From JAHBNG01 sp039028975 (lineage in GTDB: Bacteria > Chloroflexota > Anaerolineae > Caldilineales > Caldilineaceae): 37,019 nucleotides of DNA. The notes beneath the pieces are model-generated. The model saw only the letters and a list, made by a program, of their open reading frames with translations. It had not been told where the DNA came from and searched no databases. This document shows positions 25,327 through 33,216 of this stretch, piece by piece (the stretch's first letter is position 1; each line of letters opens with the position of its first letter). The stretch is taken from contig JBCCHB010000158.1 of assembly GCA_039028975.1 (NCBI GenBank), positions 1 to 37,019 on the forward strand, read 5' to 3'. The translations under genes were made by a program, and so were the position numbers.

Positions 25327-26124
25327 TTAGACCCGCCCTTCAAACTCCTGCCCCCGAATCAACATAAAACGGAACTCCCCCTTGGGCTTCTCGCACTCGG
25401 TCATCAGGCGGTTCGATTCATTGGGGTTGGGCATGTACATGCTTTCGGAACGCATATAGTGCAGAGCCAGCCCGCGGCGACGATTTGGTGTGGTATTGGC
25501 ACCTGTGCGATGGAAATTTAGCCCGTTATGGAACATACAGGACCCTGCGGGTAGTTCCACAGGAACTGGCTCTTCCAGCAGCGGATTGGCCAGAAATTCA
25601 TCCTTGAATTCTTCCTTGATAGGGCCCCACTGGTGGCTGCTTGGTATCACAGTCATGCAGCCGTTATCCACGGTGGCATCATCCAGCGCGACCCAGCAAC
25701 TGACGTGCTCCTGGGGCGCAAATTGAGGCCAAGCCACCGAATCCTGATGCCAGCCGGTGACGGTGCCGTTATAGCGCGGCTTCATCATGAGCTGATCGCA
25801 GTAGAGCTTGATATTGGGGCCAAGCAGTTCTTCGATGACGTCGACGATCTCTGGCTTGCGGGCAATGCTCTCAAAAAGATCGTCGAAGTAGCAGAGATGG
25901 GTCATCTTGCGTACCTGGTCCAGCCGCTCCTGCTCGCTGCCATCACCATCGCGGAAGGCGGCTTCAAGCTGAACGTAACGAGGCGGTACGTGATCCATGC
26001 GTCCATAGACGATATCCTCGCTGCGTTGGCGCAGGGCCTCTAGATCCCCATCTGAGAGAACGCGAGTGTAGGGTAGATAGCCTTTTTCTTTGAAAAATGA
26101 GTTTTGTTCTGTTGTGAGCGTCAT
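25327..26124 (-). CDS. Phytanoyl-CoA dioxygenase (PhyH)-family Fe(II)/2-oxoglutarate oxygenase
   Basis: This 265-aa protein shows the iron ligands HQD (126-128, in GWHQDSVAW) and the distal His in LNFHRTGANTTPNRRRGLALHYM. An Arg there would bind 2-oxoglutarate. WVALDDATVDNGCMTVIPSSH is the usual core strand pair of the family. It starts 12 bp after the aminotransferase gene ends (GGAG before the start), so the two form an operon. It is clearly different from the PhyH protein at 6206-6982, with little shared outside the motifs. Confidence 0.9.
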   Translation of the reverse strand: MTLTTEQNSFFKEKGYLPYTRVLSDGDLEALRQRSEDIVYGRMDHVPPRYVQLEAAFRDGDGSEQERLDQVRKMTHLCYFDDLFESIARKPEIVDVIEELLGPNIKLYCDQLMMKPRYNGTVTGWHQDSVAWPQFAPQEHVSCWVALDDATVDNGCMTVIPSSHQWGPIKEEFKDEFLANPLLEEPVPVELPAGSCMFHNGLNFHRTGANTTPNRRRGLALHYMRSESMYMPNPNESNRLMTECEKPKGEFRFMLIRGQEFEGRV

Positions 26125-26136
26125 GGTTGGTCTCCG

Positions 26137-27402
26137 TTATGCTGATCCATTGTGGAACCGTTTGCGATAATGCATGGTCACTTTGCGTATTGCTTGTGCA
26201 ATATCCGCCACATCTTCCTCATCAAAGCTGGGTTGCATCGCTATGTTGAAGCCACGTTGCATGAGCGCCTCGCCGTTGGGACACTCTACCTGCCGATAGT
26301 CGATGGGTTTGTCACGTTGATAGTCAAAGGGAAAACGGCTGCGTCCGTAGCAGTTTGGATCTGCGAGAAAGGGGTTGCGATAGAGCGGACCTTCTTTGCT
26401 GGAACCAATGTATGGACCGCCCGCGGGAATGCCCTCTTTTTTCAGCGCATCGGCAAACTCCCAGGCATCACAACGAAGGCGGTCTGTATACAGCGTCATG
26501 CCCATTACCCAATAGGAGTGACGGTCACCAGAACGGACGCGTTGGGGCGTTAGCTCCTCCATGTCGGCCACCTGCTCCATGATCCCCTGGGCTGCGTTGA
26601 TCTTGGTCTGAATATAGCCATCGACCTTGTTTAACTGGGAGAGCAACACTGCTCCGGTAAGGTCATTAATTCTGTAGTTGGGTGCCAGAAAGTAGTTGGC
26701 GTAGGGGCGACCTTCGTAGGGTCCGTCGGCCCGCGGCAATGCGCAGTCAGAAAAGATCAGCCCTCGTTCCCATAAAGATTCGTTGTTGGTCATAAAGGCC
26801 CCACCCGTCCCTGCCGAGAGATGCTTACCGCCAAAACTGAAGCCGCTGATGTCACCTATTGTCCCCACAATCTGGCCCTGGAATTCGGCAAAGTGGGCCT
26901 GGCAGCAATCCTCAATGAGAAAGAGCTGGTGACGGTTGGCAATCTCTCGCAGCGCGGCCATATCACATGGGTTGCCAAAGAGATGCACGGCGATGATGGC
27001 GCGAGTGCGTGGCGTGATCTTGGCCTCTACATCCTGTGGGTCGAGGGTGTAGGTGTCGTCAATATCGGCAAAGACCGGCACACAGTTTTGGAGTAAGGCC
27101 CCAATAATGCTGCCGCCTGAGGTCCACGGCGTCACAATGATCTCGTCACCTGGATCGGGGTTAATGGCGGCCACACAAGTATGCATGGCTGCTGTGCCGG
27201 ACGTAACGGTACCGACGTGGCTCACGCCGTGTCGCTTCGCAAATGCTTCTTCAAATTTGCGGACATATGCTCCTTTGCTAACGTTCCCAGAGTTGATTAC
27301 TTCGGTCAGGATCTCAATATCTTCTTCGCCAAAGTAATGGCTCGGGCCAAAGGGGAGGGTGCGTACTGGGGGACCGCCGTTGATTGCTAATTCTTCGCTC
27401 AT
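26137..27402 (-). CDS. DegT/DnrJ/EryC1/StrS-family PLP aminotransferase, StsC-like
   Basis: This 421-aa enzyme has the PLP lysine in SFGGKHLSAGTGG (Lys193), the Asp that contacts the pyridine nitrogen in FLIEDCCQAH (Asp165), and the phosphate-binding SGTAAMH (68-74). The opening LAINGGPPVR is frequent in scyllo-inosose and AHBA-type members, which aminate keto-sugars or keto-cyclitols. The start at 27402 is supported by AGGAG 10 nt upstream; the frame is open 7 codons further. With a PhyH partner and many Gfo/Idh genes around, a role in making or degrading an amino-sugar or aminocyclitol is plausible. The direction is not deducible. Confidence 0.9.
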   Translation of the reverse strand: MSEELAINGGPPVRTLPFGPSHYFGEEDIEILTEVINSGNVSKGAYVRKFEEAFAKRHGVSHVGTVTSGTAAMHTCVAAINPDPGDEIIVTPWTSGGSIIGALLQNCVPVFADIDDTYTLDPQDVEAKITPRTRAIIAVHLFGNPCDMAALREIANRHQLFLIEDCCQAHFAEFQGQIVGTIGDISGFSFGGKHLSAGTGGAFMTNNESLWERGLIFSDCALPRADGPYEGRPYANYFLAPNYRINDLTGAVLLSQLNKVDGYIQTKINAAQGIMEQVADMEELTPQRVRSGDRHSYWVMGMTLYTDRLRCDAWEFADALKKEGIPAGGPYIGSSKEGPLYRNPFLADPNCYGRSRFPFDYQRDKPIDYRQVECPNGEALMQRGFNIAMQPSFDEEDVADIAQAIRKVTMHYRKRFHNGSA

Positions 27403-27518
27403 TGGAATTGCGCTCCTAGTCATTAGTTACCGGTGAACAACAGTTGGAAGTTGACGGCAAGAACATTGGTCAATTGTAAAAGGCTGTTCACGCAAGGCCA
27501 AATAGGAATGGAGATTGG

Positions 27519-27547
27519 AGTATATCATGGGCAAAAGTGCCAGACAA
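27519..27547 (-). promoter_or_regulatory. Promoter for the aminotransferase-PhyH operon
   Basis: On the minus strand TTGTCT (27542-27547), a 17-nt spacer and TATACT (27519-27524) precede the DegT gene. The predicted start near 27512 leaves a leader of about 110 nt. Apart from this and the palindromic element at 27712-27832, I see nothing definite in the 553-bp gap. Confidence 0.5.
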
Positions 27548-27706
27548 GTGCTCTTTTTTTGCTCACTGGGGCCTAAGAATAGCCATTTGCATTGCTGAAA
27601 AGATTGCTTTACAATAGAGAGGCTCATTAACTTTCCCCCCTCCTTATGCACCATTTCACGTAACGGCATTTCCCTATTTCTGAAGTTCACCAACTGGCTT
27701 TATTTG

Positions 27707-27712
27707 TATAAT
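27707..27712 (+). promoter_or_regulatory. Possible -10 element for the set C importer
   Basis: TATAAT lies at the left edge of the palindromic element. The upstream -35 (TTCACC, spacer 15) is poor. If active, the message would start at about 27719 and carry the whole palindrome in a leader of about 240 nt. Confidence 0.25.
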
Positions 27713-27832
27713 AGAGTTGTTCTGAAATAACAAAACCTTGAGGTGACAGGCACTTGGCATGTCTAGTTAGCCAGAAAGCATCGCCGAAAAAGTGCCAGTC
27801 ACCCAGTAAGTTCTTAATTCGGAACAACTCTA
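27712..27832. mobile_element. 121-bp palindromic element, MITE- or REP-like
   Basis: The outer arms TAGAGTTGTTC (27712-27722) and GAACAACTCTA (27822-27832) are perfect, and the pairing continues inward with two mismatches. The inner arms GGTGACAGGCACTT (27742-27755) and AAGTGCCAGTCACC (27790-27803) match 13 of 14. The nested symmetry and small size fit a miniature inverted-repeat element or a REP pair moved by a transposase elsewhere. It lies 124 bp before the set C binding-protein gene. Confidence 0.6.
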
Positions 27833-27955
27833 ATTGTTTATCAATCGGTTGGGAACCAGCATTATTATATACCGCATTAAATACAGCGTACGCGAAGAAC
27901 TAAATTCTACCTCCAACAAGATGTACAAGCGTATCACACACAAAGGAGAATATGT

Positions 27956-29620
27956 ATGAGGTCCTCTACCCAACGAAAGTTTGTCCCATTGGCACTGCTA
28001 TTGATTCTGGGCTTGGTGCTCTCTGCCTGTACGGCACCGGCTGCACCAGCACCAAGTGCTCCAGATGCAGCCGCTGATACCGGCGGACGGGCGCTTCCCG
28101 ATGATGCCGCAGCGGATCAGACGATCAACTACGTTACCCGCAACTTTAACCGCCTCAATCCTGCTTCGGAAGGTGGCTTTGGCCGGCCCTTTACCTCCCA
28201 TATGTGGATGCCCTTTTTCATCCGCGACCGCAACCACGATATTCATCCATGGCTGGCAACTGGCTACGAGGTGAGCGATGATGGGTTGACCTACACCGTG
28301 AACATCAACCCGGATGCGGTTTGGTCTGACGGTTCACCAGTGGTGGCTCAGGAGGCCGTCGACTACTGGTCGTGGGCAATCAGCCCCGACTGCACAAAGT
28401 GTTGGGCCTATCTGCGCCTTGGACAGATCGCAGGTGCCCAAGCCGTTATCGATGGTGAAGCCGATACCATTTCAGGTCTCACCGCCGTGGATGACAAAAC
28501 CTTACAGATCACACTCGAAGCGCCCAGCCCCATCTTCCCAGCCAGCTTGGCCCACTACAATACGGGCTTTATTAAGATGGAGGATGTCTCTGGTGGTGAA
28601 TTTGCTGCTGATGCCAGCACCCGCGTCAACGGACCATTCATGATCGAAGAGTGGGACGTGGATCTGCAAAAGCACTCTATTGTCCAGAACGCCAACTGGT
28701 GGGGCGAGACCCAACCTTACGTTCAGCGCATTGTGGCCCAGCCTGCCGACGATGAAAATATCTCGTTCATTATGTGGCAGAACGACGAAGTCGATATTGC
28801 CCACTGGCTAACCAACATCCGCGAACCGCTTCGGGCTGATTCACCAGAAGCCTTTGTGCTGATTCCCTACGCCACCAACTTCTACTTTGCCCTGCATACC
28901 ACCAAGCCACCCATGGACGACATCAATGTCCGTCGTGCGCTGGTCCATGCAGTCGATTGGGATGCCGCAGTTGGTGCCGCCTATGAGGGCGCACGTGACG
29001 AGCGCATCATGAAGACCCATCTGACGCCGGAGCTACCCTGCTACAATGCTGACAACTGGCCCGATTTTGGCTATGACCCAGATCTGGCCAAAGAGGAGCT
29101 GGCTGCGTCCAAATATGGTGGACCGGATGATCTGCCCACGATTCGCATCTCTACGGGTGGACAGTCTCCAAACTATCTGCGCACGGCTGAAATTATGGCC
29201 GAGCAGTGGAAGAACGTGCTGGGCATCACCGATGTGGAAATTCGCCCCGGTTGGGCTGACGCTTGGGGCCAGGAAGCCGATCTGATCAACGTTCAGCGTA
29301 ATAGCTGGGGTGCCACCATTCCCGATCCCGGTGCCATGATCTCCGGTCTCTACCAACATTATAGCACCGATGGTGAGGTTGGTTTGGATGATGAAGAGTT
29401 GGGTGCCATGATGGCCGAATTGGGCACCATGGATCCAAGTAGTGCCGACTATTGTGACAAGGTCCAGGCCGCGGAAGAGCGCCTGCTTGGTCACTACTAT
29501 TACCTGCCCATGATTTGGGATCTCTATGAGTATGTCGTCAAGCCACACGTCATGAACTTTGACACAAACGTGGACAACAACTGGGCGAATCTGATCGATA
29601 TGTACGTGGTTGAACGATAG
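27956..29620 (+). CDS. Extracellular solute-binding lipoprotein, family 5 (set C)
   Basis: This 554-aa lipoprotein has a signal peptide ending in lipobox LSAC (Cys25) and an Ala/Pro/Asp-rich linker. The SBP_bac_5 domain follows, with GYEVSDDGLTYTVNINPDAVWSDGSP (about residues 103-128) as its signature. It delivers substrate to the set C permeases. The CTKC motif near residue 145 may form a disulfide. The start has GGAG 7 nt upstream. It is only distantly similar to the set B protein, so a different ligand is likely. Its stop is followed at once by the 8-bp/15-bp repeat hairpin. Confidence 0.93.
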   Translation: MRSSTQRKFVPLALLLILGLVLSACTAPAAPAPSAPDAAADTGGRALPDDAAADQTINYVTRNFNRLNPASEGGFGRPFTSHMWMPFFIRDRNHDIHPWLATGYEVSDDGLTYTVNINPDAVWSDGSPVVAQEAVDYWSWAISPDCTKCWAYLRLGQIAGAQAVIDGEADTISGLTAVDDKTLQITLEAPSPIFPASLAHYNTGFIKMEDVSGGEFAADASTRVNGPFMIEEWDVDLQKHSIVQNANWWGETQPYVQRIVAQPADDENISFIMWQNDEVDIAHWLTNIREPLRADSPEAFVLIPYATNFYFALHTTKPPMDDINVRRALVHAVDWDAAVGAAYEGARDERIMKTHLTPELPCYNADNWPDFGYDPDLAKEELAASKYGGPDDLPTIRISTGGQSPNYLRTAEIMAEQWKNVLGITDVEIRPGWADAWGQEADLINVQRNSWGATIPDPGAMISGLYQHYSTDGEVGLDDEELGAMMAELGTMDPSSADYCDKVQAAEERLLGHYYYLPMIWDLYEYVVKPHVMNFDTNVDNNWANLIDMYVVER

Positions 29621-29627
29621 ACGATAA

Positions 29628-29770
29628 TCGGTAGGTCGGTGGGTCAGTTGGTCGGTAGGTCAGTCGGTCGGTAAATCAGTAATCGACTTACCGAATGCCG
29701 ACTTACCGAATGCCGACTTACCGAATACCGACCTACCGAATACCGACTCACCGATTACTGAATACCGAAA
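29628..29770. repeat. Long hairpin of 8-bp and 15-bp tandem words between SBP and dppB (set C)
   Basis: The left arm is seven 8-bp words of the form TCRGTNGG (29628-29683; the last two degenerate). The right arm is five 15-bp words of the form CGACTTACCGAATGC (29684-29758), followed by a partial one. The arms are mutually complementary (ACCGACCTACCGA against TCGGTAGGTCGGT), giving a long imperfect stem. It fills the gap from SBP stop to dppB ribosome-binding site. Confidence 0.85.
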
Positions 29771-29786
29771 CCCCAGGAAAAGAAGC

Positions 29787-30737
29787 ATGTTGAAGTACGC
29801 GGCAGGTCGCTTGCTCATTGCCATCCCTACCTTTATTGCAGTTCTCCTCATTACCTTTACGCTAACGACCATCAGTCCTTTCGATCCGGTTGAAATGATG
29901 ATGACTCAATATGAGGGGACCATGGACACGATGGCCCAGGAAGAGACCATTGAAAAGATTCGTGAGCAGTTTGGGCTGAACGATTCTTTCTTGGTTCAAT
30001 TTACGCGCTGGGTTCAGAGACTGGCCCAAGGTGATTTGGGTATCTCAATCAATGGGGAGCGGGATGTGCTGACGACCATCGTCAAGACCTTTCCGATTTC
30101 GTTTCAGCTAGGTGTTGCTGGCGCTCTTATGACCGCGCTCATCGGTATTCCGCTCGGCTGTATCGCTGCGCTGCGGCAGAATAGCTGGGTCGATTACACC
30201 ATTGTGGGTGGGACGCTAGTCTTTCGGACTATGCCGGTTTTTGTGTTGGCACCACTTCTACTGGTTCTGTTCGTTCTGATCCTTGGTATCATGAAAGTGC
30301 CTCGGGGCTGGGATGGCCTCTTTCAGTCAAAGACTATCCTACCTATCTTTATCCTCTCCCTTGGTCCGCTGCCCGTGGTCGTGCGCCAAACCCGCCAGGC
30401 CGTCCTCGAAATCTTTGCCATGGATTATGTGCGCACGGCCAAGATGAAGGGCCTGAAACTATGGCTGATCATCTTGCGCCACGTACTGCGCAACGCGATG
30501 ATCCCGGTTGTGACCACGTTGGGCTTTATTGCTGAGGGGCTGATCGTCGGTGCCATTTTCCTTGATAAGATTTTCGCCATTCCTGGTTTTGGCCGAGTCG
30601 CTGAAGATGCCTTTCGCGGCTTCGACTATCCCGTCATCATGGGTGTCACCATGGTGACGGCGGTTGTGATTATTTTGACCAATCTACTGGTTGATTTGAT
30701 CTATCCATTCCTGGATCCGAGGATTAAATTGGAGTGA
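29787..30737 (+). CDS. ABC transporter permease, DppB/OppB type (set C)
   Basis: This 316-aa inner-membrane protein has the DppB pattern: an N-terminal helix, a periplasmic segment with QFGLNDSFLVQFTRWVQRLAQGDLG (about residues 52-76), and the ATPase-contact loop TAKMKGLKLWLIILRHVLRN (about 216-235). YPFLDPRIKLE ends the protein. It is co-directional with the SBP gene and precedes dppC by 41 bp. No ATPase gene follows. Its translation may depend on the upstream hairpin. Confidence 0.92.
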   Translation: MLKYAAGRLLIAIPTFIAVLLITFTLTTISPFDPVEMMMTQYEGTMDTMAQEETIEKIREQFGLNDSFLVQFTRWVQRLAQGDLGISINGERDVLTTIVKTFPISFQLGVAGALMTALIGIPLGCIAALRQNSWVDYTIVGGTLVFRTMPVFVLAPLLLVLFVLILGIMKVPRGWDGLFQSKTILPIFILSLGPLPVVVRQTRQAVLEIFAMDYVRTAKMKGLKLWLIILRHVLRNAMIPVVTTLGFIAEGLIVGAIFLDKIFAIPGFGRVAEDAFRGFDYPVIMGVTMVTAVVIILTNLLVDLIYPFLDPRIKLE

Positions 30738-30778
30738 AAAGGTATCAGAACTCTACATAAAATAAGTGAAGCCCCTTC

Positions 30779-31771
30779 ATGGCCGACATGACAAATGAAG
30801 CTCCTGCCCAAACCTTATCCGAAGAGCTGCGTGAGGCGGCTGTACTGAAACACCGCTCCCTGTGGCGAGACGCTGTCCAGCGGCTTTTGCGCAACCGCCT
30901 CTCCATTATTGGCTTGATTGTGGCCGGATTGCTGCTGATTGCGGCCATTTTTGGCCCTGTTTTGGCCCCTTATTCCTATACAGAACAGGACTTAGAGAGT
31001 GTGGCCCAGATGCCCAGCGCCGATCACTGGCTGGGAACCGACGAAATTGGCCGCGATCTATACAGCCGCATTCTTTGGGGGGCGCGTACAGCTACGCTGG
31101 TTGCTACCTTCACCACCTTCATTAGCGTTCTTATCGGTGTATTGCTAGGCGCATTGGCTGGCTACGGCGGGCGCATGACCGACAACATCATTGGGCGTAT
31201 CATCGATATTGTGATGTCGGTGCCGGGGTTGCTTCTGGCCGCGCTCATCGCCGTTAGCATCAAAGAGCCCATTGTCACCTGGGCCGAGAGCGTTTATGAC
31301 AGCACAGGATTTCCCCCTTTTGCCGACACAACCTGGCTGGATCTGCTTGTAGTATTTGGCGGCTTGGCCTTTATTTCTTGGCCAGGCTATGCACGCCTGA
31401 TTCGAGGGCAGATCTTCTCTTTACGCGAGGAACAGTATATTGAAGCAGCCAAAGCTGTGGGCGTCTCTGAGATAAATATAGCGCTACGCCACCTGTTGCC
31501 CAATGCCATCGGTCCTGTCGTAGTTACCCTGACCTTTAGCTTCTCTAGTGCCATGGCGCTCGAATCGTCGCTCAGCTACTTAGGTATCGGGGTGCAGCCA
31601 CCTCAGGCTAGCTGGGGCAATATGATTGCATCGAACATCGGCAGTTGGTCCTATCGTCCTTGGCTGGTAGCCGTTCCGGCATTGACATTGGCCATTGTCA
31701 CGTTAGGCATCAACTTCCTGGGCGATGGGCTAAACGATGCCTTGAATCCTAAATCGAAACGGGCGGTTTGA
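30779..31771 (+). CDS. ABC transporter permease, DppC/OppC type (set C)
   Basis: The product is 330 aa. It shows the N-terminal helix (LSIIGLIVAGLLLIAAIFGP), HWLGTDEIGRDLYSRILWG (about residues 82-100), a short insert around KEPIVTWAESVYDSTGFPPF that lengthens one extracytoplasmic loop relative to set B, and the ATPase-contact loop AAKAVGVSEINIALRHLLPN (about 223-242). It pairs with the DppB at 29787. It has no strong Shine-Dalgarno sequence. It is followed by the 405-bp leader region of the Gfo/Idh operon. Confidence 0.92.
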   Translation: MADMTNEAPAQTLSEELREAAVLKHRSLWRDAVQRLLRNRLSIIGLIVAGLLLIAAIFGPVLAPYSYTEQDLESVAQMPSADHWLGTDEIGRDLYSRILWGARTATLVATFTTFISVLIGVLLGALAGYGGRMTDNIIGRIIDIVMSVPGLLLAALIAVSIKEPIVTWAESVYDSTGFPPFADTTWLDLLVVFGGLAFISWPGYARLIRGQIFSLREEQYIEAAKAVGVSEINIALRHLLPNAIGPVVVTLTFSFSSAMALESSLSYLGIGVQPPQASWGNMIASNIGSWSYRPWLVAVPALTLAIVTLGINFLGDGLNDALNPKSKRAV

Positions 31772-31810
31772 TTGTTGACCGAGAATACAAACCAACTGGA
31801 ACTAACCTAG

Positions 31811-32168
31811 GTCACAGAGATTCACAGAGGAGGCACAGAGATTCACAGAGTATCGCAGGGAAGCTAGCCATGCGCCAAGATGCACCACAAAGGATGAAAA
31901 AACCATACTATTCGCGTTAACCCATTCTCGTCCGCATCCCATTTTTAAGATAGGCCTTTGCAAACCATTATTAGCATTTTGTGTCGAAGTTGAACGACGA
32001 AACTTCATTGGTGCTGCCGAAGGCCCCTTTTTTGTCGGTTTGCATTGGGGCCGTCGTCCTGAGCCACTAGCGAAGGCGAAAAAGTAATAGGTACTTAAGG
32101 CCATCAGCAATCTCTGTGAATCTCTCTATTTCTGGCTCCGTGAATCTCTGTGAAATAACGTCACGGAG
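31811..32168 (+). promoter_or_regulatory. Leader with long-range inverted repeats and a hairpin over the ribosome-binding site
   Basis: The word CACAGAGATTCACAGAG occurs at 31813-31829 and 31834-31850. Its complement is at 32136-32152 (16 of 17 match) and partly at 32109-32125. The same downstream segment, CTCCGTGA (32136-32143), can instead pair perfectly with TCACGGAG (32161-32168), which contains the GGAG ribosome-binding site of the gene at 32177. The two pairings exclude each other. Confidence 0.6.
31960..32085 (+). ncRNA. Structured intergenic element, copy B (candidate RNA motif or MITE)
   Basis: This is a diverged copy of 22375-22500: CCGAAGGCCCC (32017-32027), a 19-nt loop, GGGGCCGTC (32047-32055), then CCTGAGCCACTAGCGAAGGCGAAA. 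It lies inside the leader between the repeated-word arms and reads in the sense direction of the Gfo/Idh gene at 32177. Confidence 0.45.
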
Positions 32169-32176
32169 ATCTTTTC

Positions 32177-33205
32177 ATGACAGAACAGAAACTACGGGCA
32201 GCCGTCATCGGTGGCGGCTTGGGTGGCTATCACGGCTATGCATATGCCCAAGCACCCGAGTATGACCTAGTGGCAACGTGCGATATCAATCCCGATGCCT
32301 TCGAGCGCTTCTTTGAACGTTCCCAAGTAGAGCGAGGCACCATCAACGAGTACACTGACTATCGTGAGATGTTTGTAAAAGAGAATCTCGACGTCGTCAG
32401 CGTAGCCACACCCGACCACCTCCACGCCGATCCAGTCTGCGACGCAGCCGAGGCTGGGATCAAAGGCATCCTTTGCGAAAAACCCCTCTGCACCACAGTC
32501 CAAGATGCGGATCGCATGGTCGAAACCGTTGAACGCACGGGCACCCACCTTGCCATCGACCACACCCGCAGTTGGATCCCTTCCTATCAGGCCGTGCGCC
32601 AGGCCATCCGTGACGGTGAGATCGGTGGCCTGACCCGCATCATTGCTCATATGGGCGGTCGACGCTCAATGCTCTTCCGCAACGGCACCCACCTAATCGA
32701 TGCGGTCTGCTACTTTGCCGATGCCGAACCCGTGTGGGTCATTGCCGCGCATGAGCAAGGATTTGAGGATTACGGCATCGAATACAAAGGCGAAGGCGGC
32801 AAAGACCCCATGCTCGATCCTGGCTCCACCATCATCATTGAGTTCGCCAATGGGGTGCGCGGCATCGTCAACAGCGCCAAAAATACGCCTCAGATCTTCG
32901 AGTTTGACCTACAAGGGCCGGAAGGGCGATTCTGGCTAAACGACCGCAAATGTTTTGCCTGGAAAACGGCCCAACGCGAAGGCGCGCCCGAAGAGGTGAC
33001 CGCGCCAGACGCCAGAGGATACATCGACTTCTTTGGCGAAAATTTGATTCCCGCCGTCCAAGAGATGGCCCAAGTGATTCAAAACGGTGCGGCCAACAGT
33101 TCCCCCGCGCGTCGTGGACGGGACTCATTCGAGATTATGCTGGCTGCGTTAATCTCTCAATCGCGAGATAGTGCCAAGGTGCAGTTACCGCTGCCGCGGA
33201 CATAA
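32177..33205 (+). CDS. Gfo/Idh/MocA family oxidoreductase, canonical (module C)
   Basis: The protein is 342 aa. The glycine loop is VIGGGLGGYHG (residues 10-20) and the lysine motif is EKP (101-103). The middle RSMLFRNGTHLIDAVCYFADAEP and FANGVRGIVN match the protein at 12895-13950 more closely than any other here. It opens the plus-strand oxidoreductase series, 11 bp ahead of a His-motif gene. GGAG lies 8 nt before the start, inside a hairpin. It probably works on the substrate of the set C importer; the substrate is unknown. Confidence 0.91.
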   Translation: MTEQKLRAAVIGGGLGGYHGYAYAQAPEYDLVATCDINPDAFERFFERSQVERGTINEYTDYREMFVKENLDVVSVATPDHLHADPVCDAAEAGIKGILCEKPLCTTVQDADRMVETVERTGTHLAIDHTRSWIPSYQAVRQAIRDGEIGGLTRIIAHMGGRRSMLFRNGTHLIDAVCYFADAEPVWVIAAHEQGFEDYGIEYKGEGGKDPMLDPGSTIIIEFANGVRGIVNSAKNTPQIFEFDLQGPEGRFWLNDRKCFAWKTAQREGAPEEVTAPDARGYIDFFGENLIPAVQEMAQVIQNGAANSSPARRGRDSFEIMLAALISQSRDSAKVQLPLPRT

Positions 33206-33216
33206 GGAAAAGCAAC

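Noticed and set aside
27427..27693. 88-aa minus-strand frame in the 553-bp gap
   Set aside because: No domain, no ribosome-binding site and irregular composition. The promoter at 27519-27547 lies within it.
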